From: Sindora glabra | Lineage: Eukaryota > Streptophyta > Magnoliopsida > Fabales > Fabaceae | Direction: 5' to 3' | DNA: 64,000 nt | Assembly: GCA_020226215.1 (NCBI GenBank) | Contig: CM035235.1 | Span: forward strand, 53,349,511-53,413,510 | Shown here: piece by piece, positions 38,547 to 50,240 of the stretch | How the letters are laid out: each line of letters starts with the position of its first letter | Position numbering within the stretch: position 1 is the stretch's first letter | Translations under genes and position numbers: made by a program | Notes under the pieces: model-generated | Databases searched by the model: none | What the model was told of the DNA's origin: nothing | The model's input: the letters and a program-made list of their open reading frames with translations, nothing else

Positions 38547-38975
38547 GCCAGCAACGTATCTGTTTTAATCACAACTTTCAAATTGGCAATTAAAACTTGC
38601 AAAATGAAATCCAAAACATTTGATTGTGTTTAGGGTTAGACTTCCATACCTATATATATATATTTTAGGGTGAGAATTGATTAGTTAATTAATTGTTGCT
38701 GATAGTGACACATACAGCACACTAACAGTAAAACTCTCTCCAAAATGTATACGCTCTGAAAGAGTATAATTATCCCATAACAGCAGCCTCCCGTGATTTG
38801 ATGCCGCTCTATATTTTTAGAATGTGTTTAAAACTAAAGTGTTCAGTGAACTATTATTTTCCATTTTTCTTAGTCCAACAATTTTTCTCAAACGAAAAGT
38901 CCAACATTGTTCTGCCATGCCATTTAATGCAATTTGATTAGAATCTATCACTGTTACACTTGATGTATTTCATGT
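38547..38975. repeat. Module Y, copy 4 (partial)
   Basis: It matches the middle of module Y (GCAACGTATCTGTTTTAATCAC, GCAATTAAAACTTGCAAAATG, then the CATTGTTCTGCCATGCC block at about 38905 and AATCTATCACTGTTACACTTG). An insertion of about 150 bp at 38640-38790, of unknown type, interrupts it. Confidence 0.6.
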
Positions 38976-40500
38976 GTGCGGCGAGGCTTCTTTTTTATCT
39001 TTTTAAAATATTCTTACGAAGTTTTTATTTGCTTCTATAGATATAAAAGATCCAGCTTTTGATAAAAAGAAAATAAAGGTTTAGAGTTAAATAAACAATA
39101 ATCAATTAAAAAAGTAATTTGTAAATTTATAATTATACACTCTTTTGAATTTTTAATAAAAAATTGTGATATTTTATTTTATCTTTTAAAATGCTGTCTG
39201 GAGCTCAATGTAAATATTAGTGATGGTGAACGTTTGTAAGAATTAAGAACGGTCTTCTCTCTTCAAAACTTATAATGTTAGTTTTCAATGTCATATTTTA
39301 AATTAAATTATATATATAAATATTTTAAATAAGTTATCATTTTAATATAAAATTATAATTGAATTAATTATATATTATATTTTTATAAAATTATTTAAAA
39401 TTACAATTAAAATTTATTTATTTGAAATTTATTAATATTTTTATATTAAAATTTAAGAATTATATTTCAAATTAAATATATATAAATCATAATTTAATTA
39501 ATATTTTATAACTCACTTCTAATATTTGGAATAATAAAAAATTGTTATTTATAAAATTAAATAAGTAATTTTAAAATAAATATAAAAAATTAAATTTCAA
39601 CATCTCGTAACTTTTTTTTATCATATATAAATTATTTTTATGTTAACAATAAAAAAATTAATAAATACCCATATGGGGCACAAATTAAAACGTTGTTTAG
39701 TTTAATTAGAGTGATAGGTTTGGATTATGGCCTAACATAGTTTTAGATGTGTTATATCATATTTTCTAGTGGAGTTAGGAATTTTGACTTAGGGTTGAAA
39801 GCCAATTGTAATTAAATCAAATTTTAATTTTATCTATAGTAAAAAATTATAATTCTCTAAATAATTTTTAAAATATTATAATTTTAAAGAATCTAAAGTA
39901 AAAAATTATTTCAAGAATTATAATTTTTTAAATAATTTTAATTTAGGATATTATAATTTTTTTTAAATTAAATATAAAAATTATGAAAATTTAAATAAAA
40001 TTATAGAAATTTATTTTTAAAAGTTGTAACACAAATTATTCATATTTTTAAAACTTGAAATTTAGAAATTACTTATTTATTTTTTATTTATTTAATATAA
40101 TTATCCTTGTTATCATAAACATAAAAATGAAAAAATTTCAAACTAAATTAGAATTAAAATATAGAAATTACTTTTTTACTTATTTAGTGTAATTATACTT
40201 GTTATCATAAAAAATTAAAAAATAAAAATAAAAATTTTTTAGAACAAATGAGGGTATAGAAGAATAAAGGTAAAATTGTCCTTTTATTTTAGTATCAACA
40301 TTTCCATGAGATGAGAATTTGAGATATCCACTTCCCCTATGGGAATATTTAGAGAGGGGAGAAAGTTAGGCTCTAAAATATTTCTAGAAATGTTACATTC
40401 TTAGGTAAATATTTTGAAATTTTGAATTAAATATGAGAATGTAACATTCCCATAACATATTTCTAGGAATGTGAAAAATATTTTACAAATCAAATGCCCC
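38976..40500. other. AT-rich intergenic DNA with a foldback at about 40384-40475
   Basis: No gene is seen. TCTAGAAATGTTACATTCTTA (about 40383-40403) is near-complementary to GAGAATGTAACATTCC...ATTTCTAGGAATG (40435-40472), so the segment can fold on itself. It may be the core of a MITE whose ends I could not fix. Confidence 0.4.
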
Positions 40501-40504
40501 CTTT

Positions 40505-41754
40505 AGGGTTTTCTACAACTCTTGTAGACCTTTTTTTATAGTCATATTACAACTTGTTTATTAGAATCCTAGAAGAATTTTTTTTTTTTGGGAATCCTAA
40601 TCAAAATAAATCACATCTAGAAATTGCCCAATAAACAAATAAATTCTATATTTATATTTATTTCTTTTCTTTTATCAACTATTTTATAATTAAATTATCA
40701 ATTATTTCATAATTGGATATTTTTCTCTCTAAATAAATAAATGTGGATGTATCCAATCTTATGTGTGTGACCAATTATATTTACCATTAATTTAGTAGTC
40801 TACTATGATTAAATTAGATCCTTTAATTTAATATTTAGAATTAATCTCATTAATTTTAAATTGCAAAAATTATGATTAAAGTCTAGCAACATCTAAAATT
40901 TATGATCCTTCTAAAAATGAATATTTTCAATTGTAACTGCTATGCAGCACAATCCTTTTATCATGCAATATTCTGATTGAACTTAAAGCATGGTAATTAG
41001 TTGAAACCTAATCATTCAACTACTATGTAGTGAATCCATAATTCATGATTTATTATATAAAATTCATAAAATTCTTTCTTGATTTCACCATGTCTTGGCT
41101 AAGGATTTTCAAGTCATGATTCATAAGTTAACATAAAACATTTTTTTCTCTTTTTGAGAAGTGATGAATTCCTTATTGACATTTACAAATCTTGGTATAT
41201 GGTAAGGTTATACCCAATAGATGTCCTTTAGATTGCTTCTACAAATCAAGACAATATTAAAATATAATGTACTATATATAAAATTATCATGATGCCTTAG
41301 AACAAAAAATCAACTCTACATCATTGCAACATAAAAGGTCCAATTCAATTCATCCACATAGGAATTCTTAAATGGGTGAACTTAGTGAACTTATTCATCT
41401 AATGATCAGTTACATATATGCACTGGTGTCATTATACTATATCTATGAAAGAAGACATCCTCTCACTTGAGCATACATCATATGTGCTATTTTATTTGAG
41501 CCATCAGTGTCCATTTCCAATTACTCTATAACTATGAGCACTTTAAGATCTAAATTTGTAAGGAATATGTTTCATGATTATCATCTCTTTGTATAATCAT
41601 ATTCCATGAATCATTTTGATCTTTGAACTTTATCAAATATAAATAATAATTAAATAATTGGTAATAAAAAATAAATTTTCTTTTATTAATAATTGATAAC
41701 AAAAAGTGTCCTGTTATGCCATAAGTAATGGGCTTGTAAGGCACAACTCTAACA
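40505..41754 (-). mobile_element. Probable Copia-type LTR (solo), about 1.25 kb
   Basis: Read on the minus strand it starts TGTTAGAGTTGTGCC (41754 downward), a start I associate with Ty1/Copia LTRs. Near the other end lie GACTATAAAAAAAGGTC (TATA-like) and CTACAAGAGTTGTAG. No internal gag-pol domain, second LTR, primer site or clear 5-bp target duplication is visible, hence a solo LTR at best. The far boundary is approximate. Confidence 0.4.
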
Positions 41755-42526
41755 ATTTCTTTAAGTGTTTATTTTCTCTATTTGTAAATTTGGATTTGAA
41801 ACTTCACTTAAAGGAACTGAACTTCGGACTGCTTAAACAAACAGGCATTGACATGGCATAGAGTTGAAACGAGCAAAATAATTTATCTCCCACTTGTACA
41901 ATCTTTGGTAGGTACATCTCGGAAATATATCTGGATTTGTACTAGCATTAAAATTTTGGCAAAATAATTTTTTAATATGATAGTTAAATAAATTTTAAAA
42001 TTTAAAAAATAAATTTTATATTTGATAAAAATAAAATGTAATAATAGTTTTATATGTAATAGGACAGAAATATTCTTCTTAGAATAAAAAAGTAGGAATA
42101 ATAATATTATATATAATACTACAGTTACCATGTAATAATCTATGTAGCTGATTTCTTGAATACCTAATAATCATATTAATGCTATATACGATATTTTTTA
42201 AACTACTACTCATTAATTATAATTTTGCCTTGCTATTAATTATAATTGGTAACCTTCACCTTCTTATTTGGAAAAAAATACTATTAATTTAATGATAATA
42301 AAATTGTAAAAGATTATATATTCAATTTGTCACCTTATTAATTTTTAATTTAATAAATATATTTATTATGAAGATGATAGAATGAGTAAAGTTAACATAA
42401 TTATTTTAAATTAACATTTTCTTACTAAAAATTATTTTTATTATTTTATTATAATTAAATTGATAATATAATTTTTTTAATCTAAATGAAAGAATGGAAA
42501 CTTTAACATATGAATGTGTAGGTTAA

Positions 42527-42528
<2 letters not shown>

Positions 42529-42598
<70 letters not shown>

Positions 42599-42632
42599 GT
42601 ATGTATGCATGTATGTATGTATGTATGTATAT
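42529..42632. repeat. (AT)n followed by (GTAT)n microsatellite
   Basis: About 28 AT units are followed by about eleven GTAT units with one GCAT interruption. The partner copy at 52814-52909 has CATA units first and then a longer TA run, so the two have diverged by slippage. The long frames through it are artefacts. Confidence 0.95.
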
Positions 42633-43437
42633 GATTGATTTAGTACACATAATTAAGGTTTCATTAATTTTGATAGAAAGTATCTTTGTAAGAATAGTTT
42701 TTATATACATATGTTTATAATTATAAATATTAAAATATTAGAAAATATTCTATTTAATCACTATTAAATTAAAAAATATGGTAAAAAAATATCATTTATA
42801 TTAAAAAAGTTATTTTTCTTCATTTTTATTGTACGTGCATTTTTTTTACATGGAGATGTATAATTTGGATAACACTTCTTTATTTATATATAATTAAATA
42901 ATATCTTCTTAAAAAATGTCTCAATACATAACAAATGGAGCGAAGATGCACATCTTACGGCTAAAAATCCCTCGCATTTAGGAGAACTCTATGAGCATAA
43001 TATCAAAGTATGAAATAATCCAAGCTGCCCACCCGTATATCCACTCTATTTAATTCAGTTTTCCATGACTACCCATGTCGCTTTCTTAGTAGACTTCCAT
43101 CATAAAGTTATGAATTTCAAAATAACAGGTTAATTTTTTTTCCTTATTAAACTAAAAAAAACTGATATGAAAAAATTGAAAAAAAAAATTCAGATTCACA
43201 TTTTTACAGGTTTCTTGTATTAGAGATAAAGAAATACGAACTTTTCAAATTCCCTCCTACATATTGTCTCATAAACTTTATGTATATACCGAGAGTTTTT
43301 ACTTCAAATATATTTGATATTTTTTAGAAGTTTTATATTTTTTAATTCAAAATTTGATACTTGATTGTTATGTATAAGTGTTTAGTAATTTAATTGCTTG
43401 GTCAGAAAATAAAAATAAAAACAAAAACAAAAACAAG

Positions 43438-43499
43438 AGAATAAATTTATTCTTGTTATACAAGAATTTACTCCCCCCACTTTTTAGCCTCTATAAATA
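43438..43499 (+). promoter_or_regulatory. Promoter of chitinase copy A: 16-bp palindrome and TATA box
   Basis: AGAATAAATTTATTCT (43438-43453) is a perfect palindrome. TATAAATA follows at 43492-43499, 59 bases before the ATG. The palindrome is identical in the duplicate (53641-53656), while the duplicate's TATA box is altered to GATAAATA. Confidence 0.5.
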
Positions 43500-43557
43500 G
43501 GCATGCACCATAATGACCTTAGGCATCAAGCTTATTAAAACACGTCCCTCAATCGCC

Positions 43558-44619
43558 ATGGCTATCAAAATTGGCTCTCTCCCTCTAATTCTCTTGCCTT
43601 CGTTTCCACAACCAATGCCGGAGGCATTGTAGTTTACTGGGGCCAAAACTCTAACGAAGGCACATTAACCGAAACTTGCAACAGTGGCCTTTACCAAATC
43701 GTCAAATAGCTTTCTTTTCCCAATTTGGCAGTGGTCGACCGCCAAAAATTAATCTAGCTGGCCATTGTGACCCTTCTTCAAATGACTGTCAAAGAATTAG
43801 CACTGAAATAAGAAATTGCCAAAACAAGGGCACATGGTTTTAAATTGCAGTCCACAACCGCAATTTCGCCCGCAATATTGCGGTTGCAGACCACACCGCG
43901 TCCGCATTTTTCCGCAATTGCGCTCCGCGACGACCGCATTTTTCCGCATCACGTGATATCGCAACTGCGATCGTAACTGCAATTTAAAACCATGCAAGAG
44001 CATAAAAGTCCTTCTATCGATCGGCGGCGCCACCACCAACACTTACTTCTTGCCCTCCGCCAACGATGCCAGAAGACTAGCAGAATACATATGGAATAAC
44101 TTCCTGGGCGGGCAATCTGCCTCGAGACCCTTGGGCAGCGCCGTCTTGGATGGAGTAGATTTTGACATTGAGGGAAGCACCGGCCGCCAATACTACGCCG
44201 ATCTCGCCGGTCGGCTGAGGGAGCTTGGGAATCAAGGCCGCCGGAAAGTGTACCTAACTGCCGCACCGCAATGTCCATTTCCTGATCAGTCCCTCAATGT
44301 CGCACTTTCTACCGGTCTTTTTGACTATGTTTGGATACATTTTTATAATAATCCTCCTTGCCAATTTAGCTCCGGAAATCCTAGTAATTTTCAAAATTCT
44401 TGGAACCGGTGGACTTCATCCATCAAAGCTGGCAAGTTTTATGTGGGGCTTCCGGCGTCAAGCAAGGCGGCTGGCAGCGGCTATGTGCCGCCGGCCCAAC
44501 TTGTAAATCAGGTGTTACCTTTTGCTAAGAAATCACCCAAGTACGGTGGTATCATGCTGTGGGATAGGTTCAACGATAAGCAAACTGGATATAGTTCTCA
44601 AGTTAAGAATAATGTCTGA
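43558..44619 (+). pseudogene. Class III chitinase pseudogene, copy A, with a MITE in the exon
   Basis: An intronless copy of the hevamine-type family. From the ATG the frame runs MAIKIGSLPLIL and then stops near 43629 in the first strand of the mature protein. The family sequence continues in another frame (VSTTNAGGIVVYWGQ), so the signal peptide carries a frame error. A one-base deletion near 43706 (GTCAAATAG against GTCAACATAG in copy B) adds another. A MITE splits the exon at 43833-43994. Downstream 44050-44619 is an uninterrupted 189-codon frame. It includes DGVDFDIE with the catalytic Glu intact, APQCPFPD, FDYVWIHFYNN and YGGIMLWDR up to the normal stop. The damage is therefore confined to the first third of the gene. 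Confidence 0.9.
43825..44002. mobile_element. hAT-like MITE, 162 bp, inside the chitinase copy A exon
   Basis: The element (43833-43994) has a perfect 19-bp terminal inverted repeat, CATGGTTTTAAATTGCAGT. Its flanks are CAAGGGCA (43825-43832) and CAAGAGCA (43995-44002), an 8-bp target duplication with one mismatch. Copy B (54025 region, AACAAGGGCATAAAAG) and the intact gene (GCAAGGGCATAAAGG) show the empty site. The interior is rich in CCGCA and TGCGG. Element plus duplication add 170 bases and shift the frame. It is related to the 148-bp MITE at 26351-26498. Confidence 0.9.
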
Positions 44620-44880
44620 ACTTTGAAGCTTCCAATAATATTTTGATTTAAATTAATAATACATACCAGAATATTCCCCGCTGTAATCAGTTGAATAAAA
44701 TTACCTTTAAACTATATAATACTCTTAACTAGAATTAATTAATGCCTCTGTTCCTTTATTAACAATTTCTTCTACTGACATATGTCACTCTTTTTTTTTT
44801 CCTGTATCAAATTCTAATGGATTGATAATTTAATTAAAGTGATGCCATAGTACGAGAAGCATTGTGAACAAATTTTGCAT

Positions 44881-45060
44881 ACTTTGTTTAGATGGTTAAA
44901 TCGCTCATAATTTAGAATTAATTTACCAACGCAGTAACTAATATGTCTTAGAGAATATTTTAACACTCTTCAGATGGTTAAATCGCTCATAATTTAGAAT
45001 TAATAATGAGCGTAATTGAATCTTAGAGAATATTTTAAGTATGTCTTGAGGTATTTATAA
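44881..45060. repeat. 82-bp tandem duplication
   Basis: AGATGGTTAAATCGCTCATA begins at 44890 and again at 44972. Both copies continue to TTAGAGAATATTTTAA, the second with a small internal change. Confidence 0.75.
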
Positions 45061-48000
45061 TGATCGCTAATAGCTCAATTAAATATGATCATGATGTTGT
45101 CATATTGTAATCTGTTATATGATTTTTTTTGTGGCCTTATGCTTGAGAGAAAGGAAAATGAAAAGAAAAAATTTTAAAATATAATTTTTTTATTTAGATG
45201 AAGGAAAAAAGAAGAAAATATAAAATAAATTAGTTAATTTATGATTATAATATTATTGTACATATTAATATTTCAAAAGTTTTTCTTCTTTACATTTTTC
45301 CTATAACTAAATTTTAAAGTTCCTTTTTTTCTTTTTTATTGAACATGCTAACCATAACCACGAGGCTGAATCAATCATTTCACCACAGCCAACCTGCACC
45401 CCCTCACCTGTCTCAAAGTAGCGACGACCATGCCACGTTTATAGCCACAATTATCTGAACATTACCTTTCACATTACGCATATATAACATCATAAAACTT
45501 TTGTTCTTCGTTCCAAAAAAAAGGAACAAACTAAAACATATGAACACGTTGTATGATATAATTTCCAGCAATAAAACAATTAAGAAATGGTTGATTTTAT
45601 TTAGACAACCCAATTAATACTGATATGAAATAAAGCAAATAACCTAACTTAGGGTAATTAAAAAAATAATTGATTTAATAGAAATAGAGAACTTCTACTC
45701 TTAAAAGAGAAAATTTCTATTTCTAAGAATAAAATCAACATTAAACTATACCAGTGTGTGAATATTTTCGATTGGTTACATCAAACGTATTCAAGCAAAA
45801 ATACTTGAATCAAGTTTTACAAGTTTTTGGATTTCTTGCTTTTCTTTTTAGAAATTCTGATTTTATGGGAAAAACTTTCTACATTATATTCTAAACTATA
45901 TAATTAATGTTATTAAATATTTTTATTAACAGTTTGTAACAAGAATATAATAAAAATTACACTTGAAAAGCTTATAGAATTATGCTGGAAAACAATTTTT
46001 AAATTAGTAGTTTTAAGTTGTAAATAGTTTTCTTATATAAATGGTTTTCATTATTAAAATATTTTGGTAACTTATATAACTTATTTTATGGTTAAGGATA
46101 GCAAGAAAATGATGTTTGAATTGTCTAAAACATGGCTGGATTTTTTCTGGAATTTTTACAAAAAGTTAAATTAAAGCATGATTTTTTTGTTAAATATATT
46201 ACTTTCTTTAATATGGTTAATTATTTTACTAAAGTAGCAAGTACTGTAATATATATAATATTGTCAATTGTTTGAACATTTGAGGCCTTACAATAAAAGC
46301 AAGACATTGATGTAGTTTGCTACATTGTACAATTGCTTTATTCTATTTAATAGTACTTATCAATTATGTTAATTTTGGCCACGCATGCAAAATATGCATG
46401 AGATTTTTTTGTCTATAATATAAATTGTATGTGAAAGCATGAAAAGGATTTGAAAATATCATTTAAAAATCTTATTTTTAACTCTGGAAATTTTTAGAAA
46501 TTTTTATAAAAAAATTAGATCAAGTAAGTTCACTTTAACCTGTTTTGATAATTGGATATGTGGATAATTTGTTTAACTTATTTTGAGCGTAAAGATGATT
46601 AAAAATGACATTTTATGAATTTTTATTTATTGACAAAAATTTATAAAATTTTATTAAAATTTGGTAATTATTAGAAATTTCAAAGCTAAATGTGTCTTCT
46701 TTAAGGTGTTTAGATACATGTTTAAAAGGGCACCTTATATAACTTATTTTGAATATGAAAAACATTTAAAAATTTTATTAAATGTTCAAATATCAAATCT
46801 GAAAATTCCGGAAAAAACTGTAATATAGGTTTCTATTTTAAATGAAAATTTTAAGTATAAGAATGTTTGATAAAACTTAATACAGTTTTATAACTATTTT
46901 CTTAATTTTTTGAATATTATGGTGATATAGTGCAGTTTTTACTATTGGGTAAAAAGGGTTTATGATTGATTAAGTAAATACGTAATGTAAAGGATTAAAT
47001 CTAGTCAAAAGATAGGGGTTGTGGGAAAACTCAAGTTAAGAACTTTATGATTTTCTTATGGAAATTGTAAGTTAGTAATTATGTTAGAATATTCTTTTTT
47101 GTGTAATATCATTCTAATGTGTTAAGAGTATGCTTAAATGGTAATAGAAATTTTGTGAAAAAAATGGACATTGTTTCATAGATTTCACTATGGAACCATA
47201 AATCTATTACATGATTAGTACATGAATTGTGACATAAATTATTCTATAACTTGTATATACACTAATATGTTCACATGTGAAAGTATTTGTGATTAAAACT
47301 CCATATTGGTGAGCTCCTGAAAATGATATAGTAATCTAACTTATAGAGTAGAAGCATCCATAAGTAACTATAATTTTCTCTTGCTAGATTATCTTTATGT
47401 TATATTATGACTTTGGATGACATTTTGACCTTACCTTATTATGCTAAATAGGTTAATAAGAGCCATATGTAAAATTGGTTTTTATTCTATATGTGAAATT
47501 GTGGTTATATGCCGAATATGAGATTTATGCTATATATGATATTAGTGGCTTAGATGTCATTGGCTTAATGCCAAATGTGACATTGTGATATGATTATGTG
47601 ATTATAAGATCTTATGGAGAGTTTTGGAGATTGGCCTAATGTCTCATATTTCAAGTCACATGAAATGACATGAGGTAACAAGAGAGGTATAAGGCTGAGA
47701 TATTCATGGTTAAGGTTGGTCTAAAGTAATAAGAAGAAACCTTTTATGCCTCTAAACCATTTAATAGTTATTCAAATACTTATACTGTGTTTATAACTAA
47801 ATTATATTTTATACAAGTGTTATTAATGTAGTATGTAGAATGGTTTAGTGAGAAATATTTTCTAGTAAGAAAAAGAGTTTGATATATATCTTCTATATAA
47901 ATATCTTTTATATTAAATTAATTAGAAAATTTATATGATAGTTATCTTCCTAAGTGATTTATTATTCACTTTACTTGTAGATACACTTTTTAGATGCTTT

Positions 48001-48470
48001 AGACTTAGATAACATTTATTAAGATCTTTAATATATGATGGCACTTGCATGGTACTGCCTTTGTTACCTTTGAAGATCTTAATCTTGGCAACTCTGACAT
48101 ATATGTAGCCAATAGTTAGTTTGGATTGATAGCAATCAATTTTATGTTTTTTTAAATATTTACTTTTAATATTTTAATTTTTATAATTACAATTTGACTA
48201 TCTTTTCTTAATCTGTATAATCATTTTGAAGCTCTAACAATTGGATTACTGCAAAACTTAGGTAACTTATCATATAACTAATATATATGTATAATGTATA
48301 TTTTTGTACATATATATTTTTTGATATTATTTTCTTACCTTATGATTTCTAGAAAAATGATTTTGTGATGAACAGTGAATTGGTTGCACAATTTCTTTTC
48401 AAAAGGAAAATGGTCCCATTTCTATTAAAAGTAAATACAAATCTCTTCTAAAAAATCTTCTAAATATTCT
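45061..48470. other. AT-rich spacer without recognisable genes
   Basis: No gene, RNA or bounded element is recognised on either strand. Compositional patches near 45360-45480 and 47460-47760 are a little GC-richer, with no family resemblance. Confidence 0.5.
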
Positions 48471-48471
48471 T

Positions 48472-48569
48472 CTAAGTATTTTCTCAAATAATATCCATTA
48501 GATCTTAAACTGAAATGATTCTAAGTATTTTCTCAAATAATATCCATCAGATCTTAAATTGAAATGATT
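48472..48569. repeat. 49-bp tandem duplication
   Basis: CTAAGTATTTTCTCAAATAA starts at 48472 and again at 48521. The two copies are nearly identical through GAAATGATT, so the duplication is recent. Confidence 0.8.
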
Positions 48570-48641
48570 TTTAATTTATTTTTCAAATTTGATGTTATGT
48601 CCAACGTATTTTAAATCAAAATAGGATCTTCTAAGCTTTTC

Positions 48642-48955
48642 TAACATTGTCCTATTCTATTGTGTTGGATTCATAATTTGAACTTTTAAAGTAAATCCAT
48701 TACTTAGTATTTAGAGAATTTTCTTTAAGAATATTTTTTTAATTTCTTGAGGAATAATTTTAAGAAAGTCTTATTCAAACAAGTTTTATAAGTCTAACAT
48801 TGTCCTATTCTGTTCTGTTGGATTCATGATTTGAACTTCTGAAGTAAATCCATTACTTAATATTTAGAGAATTTTCTTTGAGAATATTTTTTTTGGTTTC
48901 TTCAGGAATAATTTTAAGAAAGTCTTATTCAAACAATATTTATAAGTCTATTTGA
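48642..48955. repeat. 153-bp tandem duplication
   Basis: TAACATTGTCCTATTCT begins at 48642 and again at 48795. The copies share GGATTCATAATTTGAACTT, AAGTAAATCCATTACTTA, TAGAGAATTTTCTTT and TTTTAAGAAAGTCTTATTCA with a few substitutions. Confidence 0.85.
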
Positions 48956-49539
48956 TTCCCTATAGTCTTGTCTAACAAATCATCCCTTCTAAAACTAGTT
49001 CATTCGAAGTTGTTGATTTAAGAATATGTTAGAAGAAATGACCTTTTGATGAATAGTTTTTTTTTTTAACTCACTTCACTAGTATTACATTTTTTTTGAG
49101 GTTATTATGTTTCAACTATTTCCTAATTAAAAATGAAATTTTCTTCTATTTTCCTTGAGAAGTTACCATAAATCTAATTTCATAAATTCCTTTAAAAAAG
49201 AAAAAAATATTTTTGGAAAAAAATATGATTTTTCTAGTTTTACCAACTAATTTTTAGGAAATGTATTCAAAAGATTGGATCTCATCAATTGTTAAAAAAA
49301 TGGGAGCTCTTAGATTTGATTAGTTTTTAAAGAAGAAAGAGTTTTGGAAATGATTTGCAAAGAAAAAATCAACTTGTATTTTTGCATTATGCATATTTTT
49401 AGGAAAATAGTTAGTGTTAGAAAGTAGTTTGCTTTGGGAAAAATTGTAAAGATATCAAGTTGATATCTTTATGTAGTTATGATAGTCCAAAAATTGGATT
49501 GTGACAGATAAAATGTGGTTTATTTATAGCATGAAAATA

Positions 49540-50240
49540 TCATTACATCTAAGGTTCTTATTAGACTTTTGTAATACTTTTAAACATGTGTTAATTCTAA
49601 AATTGATGTTGCCATAAATTTTAATGTCTAATAAGTAAAAAAATCAATGTTTTAAAATTTTAAATAATTTCAAAAATTTCACTACATCTAAATAGATTTT
49701 GATTAATTCTAAAATTGACATTTTAAGCTTTCTTGTTTTCTTAACAACATCTAAATGTCATACATTATGATATCGATTAAAAAAAATTAACATTTTAAGT
49801 TTCCTCATAATTTCAAAAATATCAATTTGTTCAAATAGATATTGGTTAATTTTAAAACTATCACTTTAAGTTTCCTCATTTTTTTAACAACCTTTAAACA
49901 CCAATCAAGTAAAAAAAGCTAATATCTTAAATTTTCTAATAATTTAAAAAATGTCATCTATCCAAATAAATGTTGCTTAATTTTAAATCCAATATCCTAA
50001 GTTTTCTCATCTTTATAACAACCTTCAAATATTATGCATTATGACACTAATGAAATAAAAATTATCATCTTAAGTTTCTAGAGAATTTCAATAATGTTAT
50101 CACATCAAAATTAATGCTATTGTATTTACTAATTGTCATTTTATTACTCTTGATAATTTCAAAAATGACATTATGTCAATTTAGACATTGATTTTATCTT
50201 TTACTAACATTTACATATCAATGCAAAATTACAATTTTGT
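49540..50240. repeat. Degenerate satellite-like repeat, period about 130-145 bp
   Basis: About five units alternate two motifs: a TCATTTTAAGTTTCCTCATAA-like block followed by AATTTCAAAAATGTCA, and an ACATCTAAATAGATNTTGATTAATTCTAAAA-like block. The units are strongly diverged. There is no coding potential. The end ACAATTTTGTAGTAGT (about 50228) faintly recalls a CACTA-like terminus, but no partner end was found. Confidence 0.5.

Larger units (their letters stand above)
41851..44880. repeat. Segmental duplication, copy A (chitinase-bearing, about 3 kb)
   Basis: It aligns with 51932-54908 across its length. Shared features in order are ATAGAGTTGAAACGAGCA, a GGTAGGTACATCTCGGA block, AATACCTAATAATCATATTAA, a (TA)n run, the promoter, the whole chitinase copy and its 3' flank up to TGATGCCATAGTACGAG. 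Both copies keep gene order and orientation, so this is a direct duplication with a start-to-start distance of about 10.08 kb. Confidence 0.85.

Noticed and set aside
42477..42720. Long open frames through the (AT)n/(GTAT)n microsatellites, here and at 52797-52997
   Set aside because: The translations are Tyr-Ile or Tyr-Met repeats produced by the microsatellite; there is no codon signal on either side.
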